Shown piece by piece: positions 48,935-60,159 of a stretch of DNA of 64,000 nt. Origin of the DNA: Paralichthys olivaceus (taxonomy: Eukaryota; Chordata; Actinopteri; Pleuronectiformes; Paralichthyidae). Numbering within the stretch: position 1 is the stretch's first letter; every line of letters begins with the position of its first letter. Below the pieces are notes generated by a model. That model saw nothing but the letters and a program-made list of their open reading frames with translations, did no database searches and was not told the origin of the DNA. Made by a program: the position numbers and the translations under genes. The DNA is taken from the NCBI RefSeq assembly GCF_024713975.1, contig NC_091098.1:18905316-18969315 (forward strand), read 5' to 3'.

Positions 48935-49275
48935 TTATTTTATGAAATTAACATGAACAAAAAAGCCAAAACAGAAATAAGCATTATCATGGCTATCCTC
49001 CTCCTCACCTTCATCAGCTGAGCTGTCCTTGTTAAATGTATCATCGATACAATCTTTATCAGGCCCCTCCTCTTCAAATGTCACTTTACTAAACATCTTC
49101 CTCCTTTTACTGAGGATGATATTCTGCAATGATCCAGTGATTTCTGCTGGAATGTAGAAATCTTTACACAGCAACAATTATTTCCTTCTACTCACACATA
49201 CAGCATTTCTACGACTGCTCTGTCTGACCAATCAGTATCAGGAGGTTTATGTCGCTTGTAACCGGGCTGACTCTT
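48935..49275 (-). pseudogene. decayed coding-like fragment, unrecognised
   Basis: On the minus strand 49177-48935 is an 80-codon frame with protein-like composition: KDFYIPAEITGSLQNIILSK, then a basic KRRK, then an acidic Glu/Asp/Ser tail. Just upstream, 49274-49179 encodes another protein-like stretch (SQPGYKRHKPPDTDWSDRAV) in a different frame, ending at TGA. The two look like one coding sequence broken by a frameshift. Two other readings exist: the second frame could end at a GTGAGG donor inside the acidic tail, or at its TAA beside an AATAAA. I do not recognise the family. It could be a processed pseudogene, a mobile-element remnant or an isolated exon. Confidence 0.35.
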
Positions 49276-51936
49276 AGATGTCACCATTGTTTCCTATGTG
49301 TTTAATAGTTCTGCCAAATAGACTTCGTCCATCTCTATTGCTGAGAGCCCAGTCAGTCTCACGGCATGTGTGCATCTTTCATTGCCTCCAATTCAACTCT
49401 AAACCCCAGAGAGAAGAGGAGTTGGCAGTCGGAGAACAGAACCGGAGAAAACGGAGAGAACAACATGAAAGGAAAAAAGGAGGGAGAAAAGTGGGAGAAC
49501 CAAAAATAACACCTCCCCCCTCCTTCTCCTCTTCATCCTTCTCCCCAATTTACAGCACCACCCTCAGCCCCACCCTCTCCCAGAGAGGGAGGGAGAAATC
49601 TGCGGACCCCTGTTGGAATTGCCAGTACCACTCAAGCGTGCTCTTATGCAAATTCTGCTGTGTCCGTGTCAACGGTTGCCGTGTTAACAGGGGGAGCTGT
49701 GGTACGCAGGCCCTCCTCACTGCCACATCATTTGTTTAAGTCATCCAAACAAAAGCCAGGGGAGAGAGCCACATGATTGGTGAAATATGCTTGTGTGGGA
49801 CCACTGCAGTGGAATAATGATTGCGGCATTACTCCTGCGTGTGCCAGGGGCTGTGTGGCCATTTCATGCCAGCACTGAGTGAATGTAAGGGATGTTTATT
49901 CATGAGGGAAAGACAGAGAGAGAGGAGAGTAAGAAAAAGAGGGGTAATAAAGGATGGCGGGGAGGTGGGAGACACTGATATTACACGTGTGTGAGCTGCC
50001 TGTGTCTGAATGTGCTGAGACAATGGGCCAGCAGAGCAGGAAAGTGCAGGATGACACGAGGAGGTCTGCAGGTTCAAAGAAAGATCATGTTTTGAATGTC
50101 ATTCAAGTAGATTATTTTTTTTTTCAAATTGAGGTCAAGAGAATTATTGTGGTAGTGAAAGCCTAAAATTGTAAGTTGTGAAAATCTGTAAACATTATTT
50201 TGGATCATTGTTATATAACACCCAAAGCAAACCCTCTTTTAAATGCCACGGTATTTGAAATCATCTTTACCCAGCAGTGTTCTCGTCTGAAGCAATGTAA
50301 AGAGCGTCTGCTGCACAGTGAGTCAACACAGTAGTCGATCTGTGAATTGTTTATAGACTTAAAGACGTAATGCCACACAAATGTTGTTGCTGTGGTTTGA
50401 AAGTTAATTTTCCCATTTATCATTTTTGCAGAGCCTTACAATATGAACCAGAGGCCTGAGACGACAGAACATGACACTGTGAGCCCTGATAGATGGTCTG
50501 TCATGCAGACTTGTATTGATACGTATCGGCTCAGGATGAATGATACGTTCTCACAAAGAACTGATCATCTTTTTGATTGTTGCTGCTTGATCTCTCTTTA
50601 ACATCAAGTTAATTAGAACATGGAGAGATGAGGCTCAGACGATCACAGACACAGAGTTCAGTGTATGTGTGTGTGTGTATACATGTTTCCAGTGCTTCAG
50701 CAGGGCAAATGTAACACTGCAAAAAAACACACACATACACACTATGTATGAGCTTGTATGATTGGCAGCGGTGCTCAATTAGAAGCCTGCCTCACGCGCG
50801 CGCATCAAGGGAAGCTTTCACAGAAAGCTATCAGTCACCCACATGATGATATGCATATTTCAGGCGTTCCTTCCTGCACTCCACCTCTCCTCACTTTCCT
50901 TCCTCCACTCCTCCTCTTCCGTGTTTTCTTCCCTCACATTTCCCCCCTCATTATCAGCGTGAGAAATGACACAGTATCTGTCTGTTCAGTAAATATCCCT
51001 CAACCCTGAACTCATTTGCAAAACGGGTCACTGCCACCTGCGTTGAAGTGTCCCTTGAAATGCAGATAGTGCGACGCGTCAGGGGCAAGAATCTCTCATG
51101 CTCGCCGCAAACGTGCAATTATTTATGTGTACGGCTGCGAGCACTGGAACATTTTAAAAGCCCCCCATTTTACTCCCTGCTGATGTTGCGTCTTGCTGCA
51201 GTATATGTGCCGACCGTTGGCCCAATCACAGCAGAAAGTATCAAAGAAATGTGACAGCAAGATAAACAAGCCATTGTGGTTGTATGTGACAGATCGACAT
51301 TGCAGATATTAGTCACAACGGGTGGGAACATTTGTGTAGCCTGCTTTTAGTAAATGGTCTCCTCAAAGGGAGAAAGGTTTTTATTCTGAAATAAAAACTC
51401 GATTATTGGCGGCTTATTTTAAAGATACAATTTTCTGATGATCTTACACTGTTTCACTACTCTTAATACACAATGACCTAGTCTACAATGAAGTGTGTGT
51501 GTCTGTCTGTGTGTGTGTGTGTGTGTGCGTGTGTGTGAGTGTGCGTGTGTGCGGCCTCATTGCCGTTCACCCCTAAGCAGACATCTCCAGGCCCAGTGGC
51601 ACTTTTAACCAGCCAGGTGTGAAACATGCAGAAGGGCAGACGAGAAGAAATCTATATTGAAGTGGAGCGGAAGTAACGCCGCGCCGCTTGTTTGCATCGT
51701 TCTTCTGAGCAGCAACCAGCCAGCGTCCCTCAGAACCACAGTTAGCATTTTTGCAGTTTGCTTCTTCTGTTATTCTGCGTCTTGGATGTTGAGCGGCTTT
51801 GTGCGGCTGGTCTCCACGTGGAGAACAAAAGCAGCCGGTGCTGACGACGCAAAGCTTGAATGCATATTCAAGTTGCCACTGCAGAGTAATCCAGTAATCA
51901 CTATCTGTTCAACACAAGAGTTTGCAGGATGAGTGG

Positions 51937-51938
<2 letters not shown>

Positions 51939-51988
<50 letters not shown>

Positions 51989-52010
51989 GAGTGTGTGTGA
52001 GCGTGCGCCT
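51939..52010. repeat. (GT)n microsatellite, imperfect end
   Basis: GT array of about 44 bp that decays into GTGC and GTGA units. Confidence 0.97.
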
Positions 52011-52292
52011 GTGTGAATAATTGCACAAGAAGGTGTGTCTTTAAAAGTGTGTATGTGTGTGTGCGCGTGTGCGTGTGCATGCATGTGTGTGTGTGTGTGC
52101 ATGCATCGGTGAATGTGTGTCAAGGCCTATATGGCATGCTAATTCAGATGAGAGGCCACACTAGTTATCGGTATTGAACACGCGCCGCTGTCAGTGCGTG
52201 AGCCTTTGTTTGGGGTCTGTGCTGTTCAGTAATGAGAGGGACTCTGTCGCCTCCATGTGAGCTGTGAAGGGAGAGGAGAAAGACGCAGGAGC

Positions 52293-52337
<45 letters not shown>

Positions 52338-52348
52338 ATACACACATA
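52293..52348. repeat. (CA)n microsatellite
   Basis: CA array with CATA interruptions at its right end. Confidence 0.97.
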
Positions 52349-52824
52349 AACCAACCCCCATCTCTTTCCAATCATGGACTCCGCTGTCTTAACCAACCGC
52401 AACAGTACATAAATTGTCAGGGACAGTTGTAGAGCAGTGCTCTTTTAAAGAGCTAACAGCAATATATCTTTTCTTCACCACATTCCCCCTATGTACAGTT
52501 TGCTCTGTGTTTTCCCTTTGTGTGTCTCTTTAAATAACGACAATAAATAATAATACCCTACGAAACAATATGTTTGGGTAACACAATTCTCTGTGTAGCC
52601 CTGTTTGGCATTTACAAGCATTTATTATGTAATGTCTATTGCTTTTATTATCAGTATTATTATTATTATTATTATTATAATTATTTGGATTGTTTGTCAG
52701 TTTCATATTGTTTGTTATAAAGCACTTTGTTACTTGTATTGATATACAAATATAGTATGTATTGTCATTATTATTGTTATTATTATTAATTATTATTTTA
52801 ATATAGATTTATGCAGCTGTAGGA

Positions 52825-53400
52825 TAGTGTGAATATTCTCAGTCATCCAGGTCAGGGTATTCCCAGCTGCTAAATACAGGTACTTGGACTTTCTTGTAAA
52901 ACAGTGAACTCATCCAATCTTCATATGCAATGGTTAATTAGGTGGAAAATTTGTCTTGCAGCAAAACAGAACAGTCCAAAATAATATTAACAAGACTTAC
53001 ATTAATTTAAAAGTATATATATCTTTATAAAATGTCTCTTATAACATAATAACAAAGTACAATATCGGGAATGAAATTATTAGAATGACAAGTCGAACCT
53101 GAATTTTGCTGTAACACCAGATCAGATACCAGTGGTAGATCTCATCAGAACCACAGATTCAGACACTATAATAAGAGATTGTCAGATACAGAGGTGGAAC
53201 AACTGAGAGTGTCTTCTGCCCTCGCTAGTGTGAGAGCACCGTCCTAAAATTCCATCATTCAGGGTAGAAATAGGACTGAGCTGGCTTTGCTGCAAACAGA
53301 CCAGAACATCACCATTGTGCCGACAGATAAAGGAAAATGCACAGTGGTGATAAAAATTGCAGATTACCATTCAAAGGTCTATCCACCTGAGACACTGAGG
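52825..53400 (+). mobile_element. Penelope-like retroelement, decayed 5' coding part
   Basis: In broken plus-strand frames this encodes NFAVTPDQIPVVDLI (53100-53144) and, after stops and frameshifts, QNITIVPTDKGKCTVVIKIA (53300-53359) followed by DYHSKVY. Both are characteristic of the region just before the reverse transcriptase in Penelope-like elements (the DKG-TVV block). The leading TCTCAGTCATCCAGGTC (52837-52853) is also familiar from fish copies. No intact frame; long inactive. The catalytic RT core is not seen. Confidence 0.75.
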
Positions 53401-54599
53401 CAACATCCACATATAGTTTAAATTTAAAACAGTGTTTTAAAAAAAGTACAATCCGTCCAGACATATTAGGTCTCAGAGGTATATCTGTGTCCATACCAAC
53501 CTGAAACTGTATATCACCTTTCACATACATTGGGCATGTGTGTGCCGGTGTAAACAGGAAACAGATTTGATTGATAATTGCAGAAAATACTACAAACAAA
53601 AAAACAGCACTGGCAAAAGTAAGACCATAGATGTCTTTTTTTTCACGGATGACTGTTACTGATAATAATTGTTTTCGACACTGGTCGTCGGGTCGTGACT
53701 GATGAGAACTAATCAGGAAGCAAACACAGGCGACTGCATCACTGTTTTCCAAACGTCTCCATTTCTGCGCGTCCAGACTAAAATGAAGCCCCTGAGGTTT
53801 CAAACTAAAAGGCTTGGAAATTCCAGAGTAGTGTGGATGACAGGTGTAAACGTAGCAAAGGTGGTGTGTTTAAATAAAAAATAAAAAAAGGGTACATGTA
53901 AGTATGGCAGCAGTTTAGCTGTAGGTAAGATCCTACTCTACCAGCAGCTATAAGAGGGTTGTAAACTACCTGCAACTGGAGGAGGACCAAGTCATTGACC
54001 AACCAATATATTCCTGAATGTAACCTGAGGAGGCCACCACTTATATTTATGAAACACAAGAGACACACAATCACCCCGTGCACACGAGGAGAAATGTTGT
54101 TTTCTCAACTAATGGATTGGGCACTCATTTGAGGACATCATTGAGGATGGTTTGTCCAAGGAAACCAGATGAAAGAGGAGTGAAAGAAACCGGTTCAAGG
54201 CAGGAATTTTGCACCTGGAATCAAATGAATATCAAATCAATTTTTATTTGTAAAGCGAAAGAGAGAGAGAGAGAGACACATGTGAGGGATCCCAGGACAG
54301 ACAGATGTGTAGCTGAACACATCAACAAAATAATAATATTAACAAAATTGATTAGAAGATTGATAGAATGTGGGGGTGTTGTTGTCTCGCTCTTCGGTCA
54401 AATCCCTGAATTGATGTTTAAGGAAGAGCTGGAATGGTTGGACAGATGCAGAGCTGTTGTGTTACACGTCTTTCCTCTGATTCTGGAATGTATGCCATCT
54501 AAAGTCAGTCACAAAGGAGTCCGTGTAAACAAAGGAGTATTGAACATGGCGGGATCTCTGTGCAGAAGGGGCTGGATGTCAAACTGGAATGACGATCAC
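53401..54599. other. stretch between the two retroelement pieces
   Basis: AT-rich sequence without clear retroelement motifs. A short fragment at 54224-54250 (ATCAAATCAATTTTTATTTG) matches the common end of another teleost repeat, followed by a GA-rich run. A 174-codon frame at 54078-54602 + has no recognised domain and spans the repeat, so it is treated as chance. Confidence 0.5.
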
Positions 54600-54905
54600 T
54601 AAACAGAAGAGGTGAAGCGCGACGCCACTCATCAGCCTCTTACAATGCAGCCTCGAGATCCAGACAGATTAACACCCATTCACATCACGACGACGACCCT
54701 GACGACTCACATGACGCCCGGGCGGGTCAACACGTCGTATGTAACCTCGACAGCTCTCAAGGCATCACCCGACCCACGAGTGGTTTAAACGGCCAAGACT
54801 CTCTATACGAGTCAGTCAGGACTGAAGACGCCTCTCTTCGGATGAAATGTGAATCGTGTTCAAGAACCTCGGTCAGGTCCAGTTTGCAGAGCGCTCGGTT
54901 ATAAG
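54600..54905 (+). mobile_element. Penelope-like retroelement, 3' part
   Basis: TCACATGACGCCCGGGCGGG, GACTGAAGACGCCTCTCTTC, then GGATGAAATGTGAATCGTGT and CAAGAACCTCGGTCAGGTCC are diverged versions of the 3' region I associate with fish Penelope/Neptune copies. Same orientation as the 52.8-53.4 kb piece, so probably one element interrupted by later DNA. Confidence 0.6.
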
Positions 54906-55955
54906 GACATTTTGATATTTCTTCGAGACATATTTAATTCTATTATAACCCTGTTTTTCACATTGTCGTTTATTATCTGTTTGTGCAGCTGCCTCCACTT
55001 GCACAGATGAGTTATAGTTGCTGAATAAAAGCCTATGTGCCTACAGCTGCATTATACTGTGTTATTAACTCTATATCAGAGGTTATGTTATAATTATATA
55101 GGCTGGAGAGTAACTTAGTGCCTGCTTCCTTCACCCACGTCATTGCCAATCTGCTTGCAGATTCTGAATTTGCCTGAAATGCTCTTGTTCTTGTTCTTGA
55201 CACATATATTACTGTAACAGTTATATATGTGTTATAACTGAAACCACCATCCCACCCATCACAGGGGGTTCTGGAAGTGGACAGGTTTATTATGTATCAG
55301 TTTTATAAAGTTAACGGACACCATTATGTGTCTCCATGATGAACAGTGCGAAATTTCACAGCAGCGACAGCATTGATGCCTTAGACTGAAGGGTCATGAA
55401 AGGAGAGGAGAGCAGAGGAGTTGAGTGGTGTTGGTGAGACCTGTCGTGAACAAGGGGGGGAAAGAGCAAGCTGCACCCAACTTTGAGCCATGTACACCAG
55501 CCATTCAGAGCCGACCTTGTAATCAAAGAGAGTTGAAAAGCAATTAACTGGGACAATTATAGCAGCCGGAGGAGGCTGAATGGTTGGCTAAGTAAAGCAG
55601 TGTTGTCATTGAATGGAGATTAATTGACGAGTGGAATATTTCAAGGTCTCTATTTGGCCTCTAGAAGTTTAAGTCCAATGTGTTTTGTCACTGTCAAAGC
55701 ACAGAAGCCTATTCAGGGATTTCCTTGTCCTCATTATCTGGCTGAGGAATCAAAACATCAGAGGTCAGAAAAATGTTATCATCTCTATAATGGTGCTTTG
55801 CAGTAAAAAGTCCAAAAGTCAGCTTTAATACAATATTGAGTATAAAAGAGGACTTAAAGATATCTCTCAAGACATCTTAAATAATCTTCTTTATGAAATC
55901 ATTTATAAAACAGGCTTTAACTACATTTATATTGTTGACAGAGGTATTGCAGTTT
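54906..55955. other. intergenic
   Basis: AT-rich. A complex block at 55480-55640 (GAAAAGCAATTAACTGGGAC; GGAGATTAATTGACGAGTGG) carries homeodomain-type sites and may be regulatory. No gene seen. Confidence 0.5.
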
Positions 55956-55957
55956 GG

Positions 55958-56330
55958 TTAAAGGTACAGTTTGTAGCATCTTGTGGTAAAGTTGCATATT
56001 GGAACCAGGTTAAAACACCTCACCACATCTGCTATTTTCAAGCATGTCGAACAATAGTGGCCTTCTGGCAACATAGAAATGCAAAAGTTATCTTTACAGC
56101 CATTGTTTGGTTTGTCTGTTCTGGGCCACTGTAAAAACATGGAGGTCTAACCTGGTGGACTCTGTGCAAGAAGACCTGCTTCAAACAAAGATATAAACAA
56201 GTTGTTGTAAGGTCACGAGAACAAAAGGATTCTAAGTTTGGGGTGATTACAAACTAATGACAAGAAATTCCAGTGATTGTATATCACACTATTGTATATT
56301 CAGAGAGTAAATACTGTTTGAAACAGGTAG
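55958..56330 (+). mobile_element. abundant teleost MITE-like repeat
   Basis: AAAGGTACAGTTTGTAGCAT, AGTTGCATATTGGAACC, GTTTGGTTTGTCTGTTCTGG and TGTAAAAACATGGAGGTCTA follow in order, matching a very common fish repeat as I remember it. It has no coding capacity. The exact family name was not checked. Confidence 0.65.
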
Positions 56331-57235
56331 AGAACAAGAAAAACGTCACAAAGGTGACATGTAAAGATTTGAAGATGATAAGGATTTATACAGTGGTTCA
56401 AATGTGACTGAATAAAACCTCATCTACATCAGTTATTTATTTATATTTAGTTATTTTTTGGAGCATTGTGTACTTGGACAACGAGATACCAGCTGGCTTG
56501 TCTGGCACATGCAGCTTCTCCACAGTCACCATGGAGAAGCTCAGTACTCCTCTTCTCTCGCTCTGCTACAAGAGTCCACACAGCGAGCATCACACATGAA
56601 TAATCAAATTTTATCACTACATTCAAACGCACTCCAGCCCAGTGCTCTTTCCCCATTTCATTTTCTAGCGCCGTTCGTTCCATCTATCAATAATTCAACA
56701 AGCAACAAGATGGTGGAGGATGATTGAGCTTGTTTTCTCTTTATGGTTGGACGACAGTCGGTCCAATTAAAAGTGGAGATGGTGGTTCTTTTTCAATTTC
56801 CCTTCCATTTTTAGATTAATTAATGCCTGTGTGTGTATGTGTGTGTGTGTTTAGAGCACAGAACTCCGTCTGTGCCTAGTTATCAGCGAGGGCCAGCCAT
56901 GCCGCCGTCTCACTCGGCCTCACACTCAGTCAACGGTGAACAAAATAGCGGAGAGAACTCACACACACATCAACATGTATGCACAAAAGCACATTCACAC
57001 ACAAATATACCTTATTAAGAATAAAAAGATGGATAAGACTCAAGAAAAACCTACTTTTGACTCCACTCACACAAAGTTGAAGTGGCATTAGATAATTAGT
57101 ACTTGGGTGTTGGGGCTAAAGTTGAGGGATCCACATAGTTGTTGCAATTCACCCTGAGTGTGTAAGTCTGGATGACATTCAACTCATCTCCAAGTTGTTG
57201 AGACAATTGACTCAAAATCAAACATGTCAGCTAAG
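56331..57235. other. intergenic with enhancer-like block
   Basis: 56450-56730 is complex, non-repetitive sequence (for example TCACCATGGAGAAGCTCAGT) that may be a conserved element. The remainder holds short GT/CA runs and AT-rich DNA. No gene seen. Confidence 0.45.
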
Positions 57236-57552
57236 CCCTTTTCAGACATGACCTCCGGGTAAAATCCAGAGGTTCGGCTACAGGGTTTACCCAGAGCTTG
57301 CCTTTCACACGCACAACGCAGCGGGAGGTTTTCTGCATAGCTGCGTTCACAACAGCATCGAGTTCTCTGTGTTATTCAGTTCAGAGGTTGATCAGCCGGG
57401 CGCAGGAGGCAGAGACAGGAAGTGACGTATCAACTCTGCTGCCGAGAGCACGTGATCAGGTTTACAGCACCCGACACCGTTGTCGGCTAGTATCATCAGA
57501 AACTCTCTTGACATCTTCATCTGTGTCATCAACGTGTATAACAGATTTCTAA
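57236..57552 (+). mobile_element. MITE-like repeat, copy 2
   Basis: Same family and orientation as 14465-14850, without the 60-bp insertion. It begins near CCCTTTTCAGACATGACCTC and ends near AACGTGTATAACAG. No coding capacity. Confidence 0.8.
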
Positions 57553-58588
57553 GGACAATATACTAGGAGGCCATTCAGATAACGTCCCCAGACAAAAGTC
57601 TAGGAATCATCATTTGTACCAATGGTAACTTAATCCATCCAACAGTTGTAGAACTGTTCACTCTGGACCAAAGAGGTGGACTGACTGAATCTGTGGATCA
57701 AGCAACCAACATTACAATCCCCGAGCCACATGGATAAAAGAATTAAAGAGACTTCAATTTAACCATTGAACAAACACATTTTTTGCCCTGCACAACAAAG
57801 TAAGTGATGTTGAATATTATAAATCTTTTGGCGTTTAGACCCCTGTGTGATCTCATCGGGACAGAAGGGAGTGAGGCAGAATGCAGATCAGGAATCTGAG
57901 TTGAAGTAATTGTACAAGCAGACTTGACTTGGACCTGTTTTTCCTTTGTTTACTTCTCCAGGAATATTTCAAGAAAAAAGGTTGAGTGAGTTTTCTCCCT
58001 TTCACTCTCTCTTCTTTTTGTTGCACGTTTGCACAGAAGATTCCTCAGAAACTCACAAATGCGCTGACATTGAGTCGTCACCCCAATGATCTCTATTAGG
58101 CTAATTAAGCCAATTAACCTACTGAAACAATTCAGCGAGGCCACCTCGCCAACGCTGGATAAAACCCTGAAGGTACATCGCACGGAGGCGTATGTGTGAC
58201 TGATCCCTTCCCAGATACACCAAAAGGACAAGCACTGTTTTATATCATTAGCATAAACAAATTAGGGCATCGCTCCCTTGTTAGGCCAAATATGTCTCAT
58301 TAGTGCCACAGCTGAACAAACCTCCTGATTAGGCCTCACCGTCTCCCTTTGAAACCCACAAAAGGAGAGTCTATTTTTTAATTAAGCTCATTTGCATTAA
58401 CAAATGAGAAGCTAATTAATGAGACTCATTTTCTGGGGCTTTTCTGGTTTAGCAGCGAGCACGTGGAAGAGTCTCCACCTGAGGAAGAAAAACGAAACTT
58501 GGACTGGGCACGTTAGAGATCTGTGGTGATGCTCTGATGAAACCACGAAGCCAAACTGATGTTGTTAGGCTGCATGATTTTTAATGAC
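57553..58588. promoter_or_regulatory. intergenic containing a homeodomain-rich enhancer-like block
   Basis: 57553-57940 is plain. 57960-58450 is dense, non-repetitive sequence with repeated TAATTA/TTAATTAA cores (58102, 58378, 58412), an octamer-like TTTGCATTAA, and a palindrome at 58387-58408. Texture and motif density suggest a developmental enhancer. Conservation was not tested. Confidence 0.4.
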
Positions 58589-59072
58589 TTAAAGGGATAG
58601 TTGATGAAAGTTCACTCATGATCTACTCAACACTATGCCGATGGAGGGGTGGGTGAAGTGTTTGAGTCCACTAAACACTTAAGGAGTTTCAGGGGTAAAC
58701 AGAGTTGTGGGCAAATCCAATAGAGTTGAAGTAACTGGTGATTAATTCTTCAAACGTAAAAAAGCAACAGATACTTGTGAGACAAGATCAGTGAGAACCT
58801 GCGATAGCTGCAGCTGCTGCAACAGTAACTAAGAGGAGGTTTTAAATGACACCATTTCAGTCACTCTCAGACACTTAAGTGACACCAGAGGAGCAGCATG
58901 GAGGCATTTACGTTTTATTCTGTAGTTTGAAGAAGTGGTCCCACAGCTATTTCAATTGTATTAGATTTGGCTACCCCTGAAACTCCAGAAGTGTTTTGTG
59001 GACTCAAACACTTCACCCACCCCTCGATAATGAGTGAATTTTCATTTTTGGGTGAACTATCACTTGAATGCA
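58589..59072. mobile_element. foldback (long inverted repeat) MITE
   Basis: The left end (AAAGGGATAGTTGATGAAAG ... GAGGGGTGGGTGAAGTGTTT) recurs inverted at the right end (59072 back to about 58960: AAGTGATAGTTCACCCAAAA ... GAGGGGTGGGTGAAGTGTTT). The inverted arms are about 100-150 bp. The ends match an abundant teleost family. No coding capacity. Confidence 0.85.
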
Positions 59073-59766
59073 CAGAGCAGAGAAAATATGTAATTGAGAT
59101 GTTTTCACCCTAATGTGGGTTTTGTTGCTGTGACTTTACAACCAGCTCTTGTCTTAATCATCACCTCAGATCAGGCGTCGAGACAACACTGTTAGGTTGA
59201 TCTGACGAGCAGCACAGAGTGCAAAGGTGTGCAGAACAGGGCAGGGAGAGCTGTGGGCGGCGTGTCACGCAATGACACGACAGTGACGAGGCAAATACTG
59301 TGTGCACGAATGGTAATGTGTTTGTGCATACGTGTTAGTGTGTGTTGGAGGAGGAAAAGATGGAGAACAAGAGGGAGAGAACGAGGGAAAGAGAGGTGTG
59401 ATATCATCAATTAAATAACCCTCCCACACAGCATCTGGTGCTCTCTCTCTCTCTCTGTCTCTCAGGCTGGCTTTTCCAGACCAGCCATTAGCGTTTGGCA
59501 ATCCAATCACAAACAGACAAGTTCGAATGAATCTCCACATTTGTCCGGTGGTCAGATCTCACTTTAAACTCTATATGCCGCCATTGCTATTTGCAAAGAA
59601 CAAATACCTTGTTGTTTTTAAGCAGCGTGACTCTCACAGATGGGCCTGTTCTCAATGTGTGTGTGTGTGTGTGTGTGTGAGGCTGCAGCTCAGGATTCCT
59701 CCCTCCCTCCTCCATGGGTGCTGCTTTCAATCAGCAATCATGTCATCAGCTCACCTGGAGGAAGAG
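59073..59766. other. intergenic
   Basis: Unique sequence with a short (CT)n run at 59440-59463 and (GT)n at 59657-59680. No gene recognised. Confidence 0.5.
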
Positions 59767-60126
59767 TATAAAAGCAGGAGCTGCACTCTCTCTCTCTCTC
59801 TCTGTCACTTGCTGTTGCCTGCTTCTGTGTATACATGTGTATTTTGTATAAGAGCTGTGGTGGTTGGTCTCTGAACTCTCGGCTGTTAAACCTGTCTTAA
59901 TGTTCTGGTTGTTTCATCAGATTGGTTTGTTAGTTACCTTCTTTGTAGCTTCTGTTTGTTATTGTCAGACTTTCTTTGACCTTCTTTTTTCCTGGAGGGG
60001 AGAACTGCCATTTAGTTTCGACCCATGCGTTTCTCTTGTTTTTGTGTTGTTGAGGAGCTTAGTTATTGTTGCTTTGCTGTGGTTCTTCATGATGTCTATT
60101 TTTAACTGCTTCATACTAGCAATAAA
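59767..60126 (+). mobile_element. TATA-to-AATAAA unit, possible solo LTR or short retroelement
   Basis: A TATAAAAG box (59767-59774) is followed by a T/G-rich body and an AATAAA (60121-60126). This arrangement is typical of a solo LTR. Flanking target duplications were not found. The 95-codon hydrophobic frame inside (59864-60151) has the Phe/Leu/Val bias expected of T-rich DNA. Confidence 0.35.
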
Positions 60127-60159
60127 ACACATGAAAGAATATCAACACTGACTCCTCAA

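Larger units (their letters stand above)
49280..52829. other. intergenic; enhancer-like blocks and GT/CA arrays
   Basis: No gene is recognised. A complex block at 49600-49740 includes the octamer ATGCAAAT (49646). 50750-51260 and 51550-51900 are complex, non-repetitive sequences. Imperfect GT arrays lie at 51490-51556, 51939-52010 and 52055-52105, a CA array at 52293-52348, and an (ATT)n tract at 52655-52678. Confidence 0.5.

Noticed and set aside
54078..54602. 174-codon plus-strand frame
   Set aside because: Crosses a dispersed-repeat fragment and a GA-rich run; no recognised domain and no splice or promoter context.
59864..60151. Hydrophobic 95-codon frame resembling a small membrane protein
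   Set aside because: T-rich DNA naturally yields Phe/Leu/Val-rich frames; start context weak and no homology recognised.
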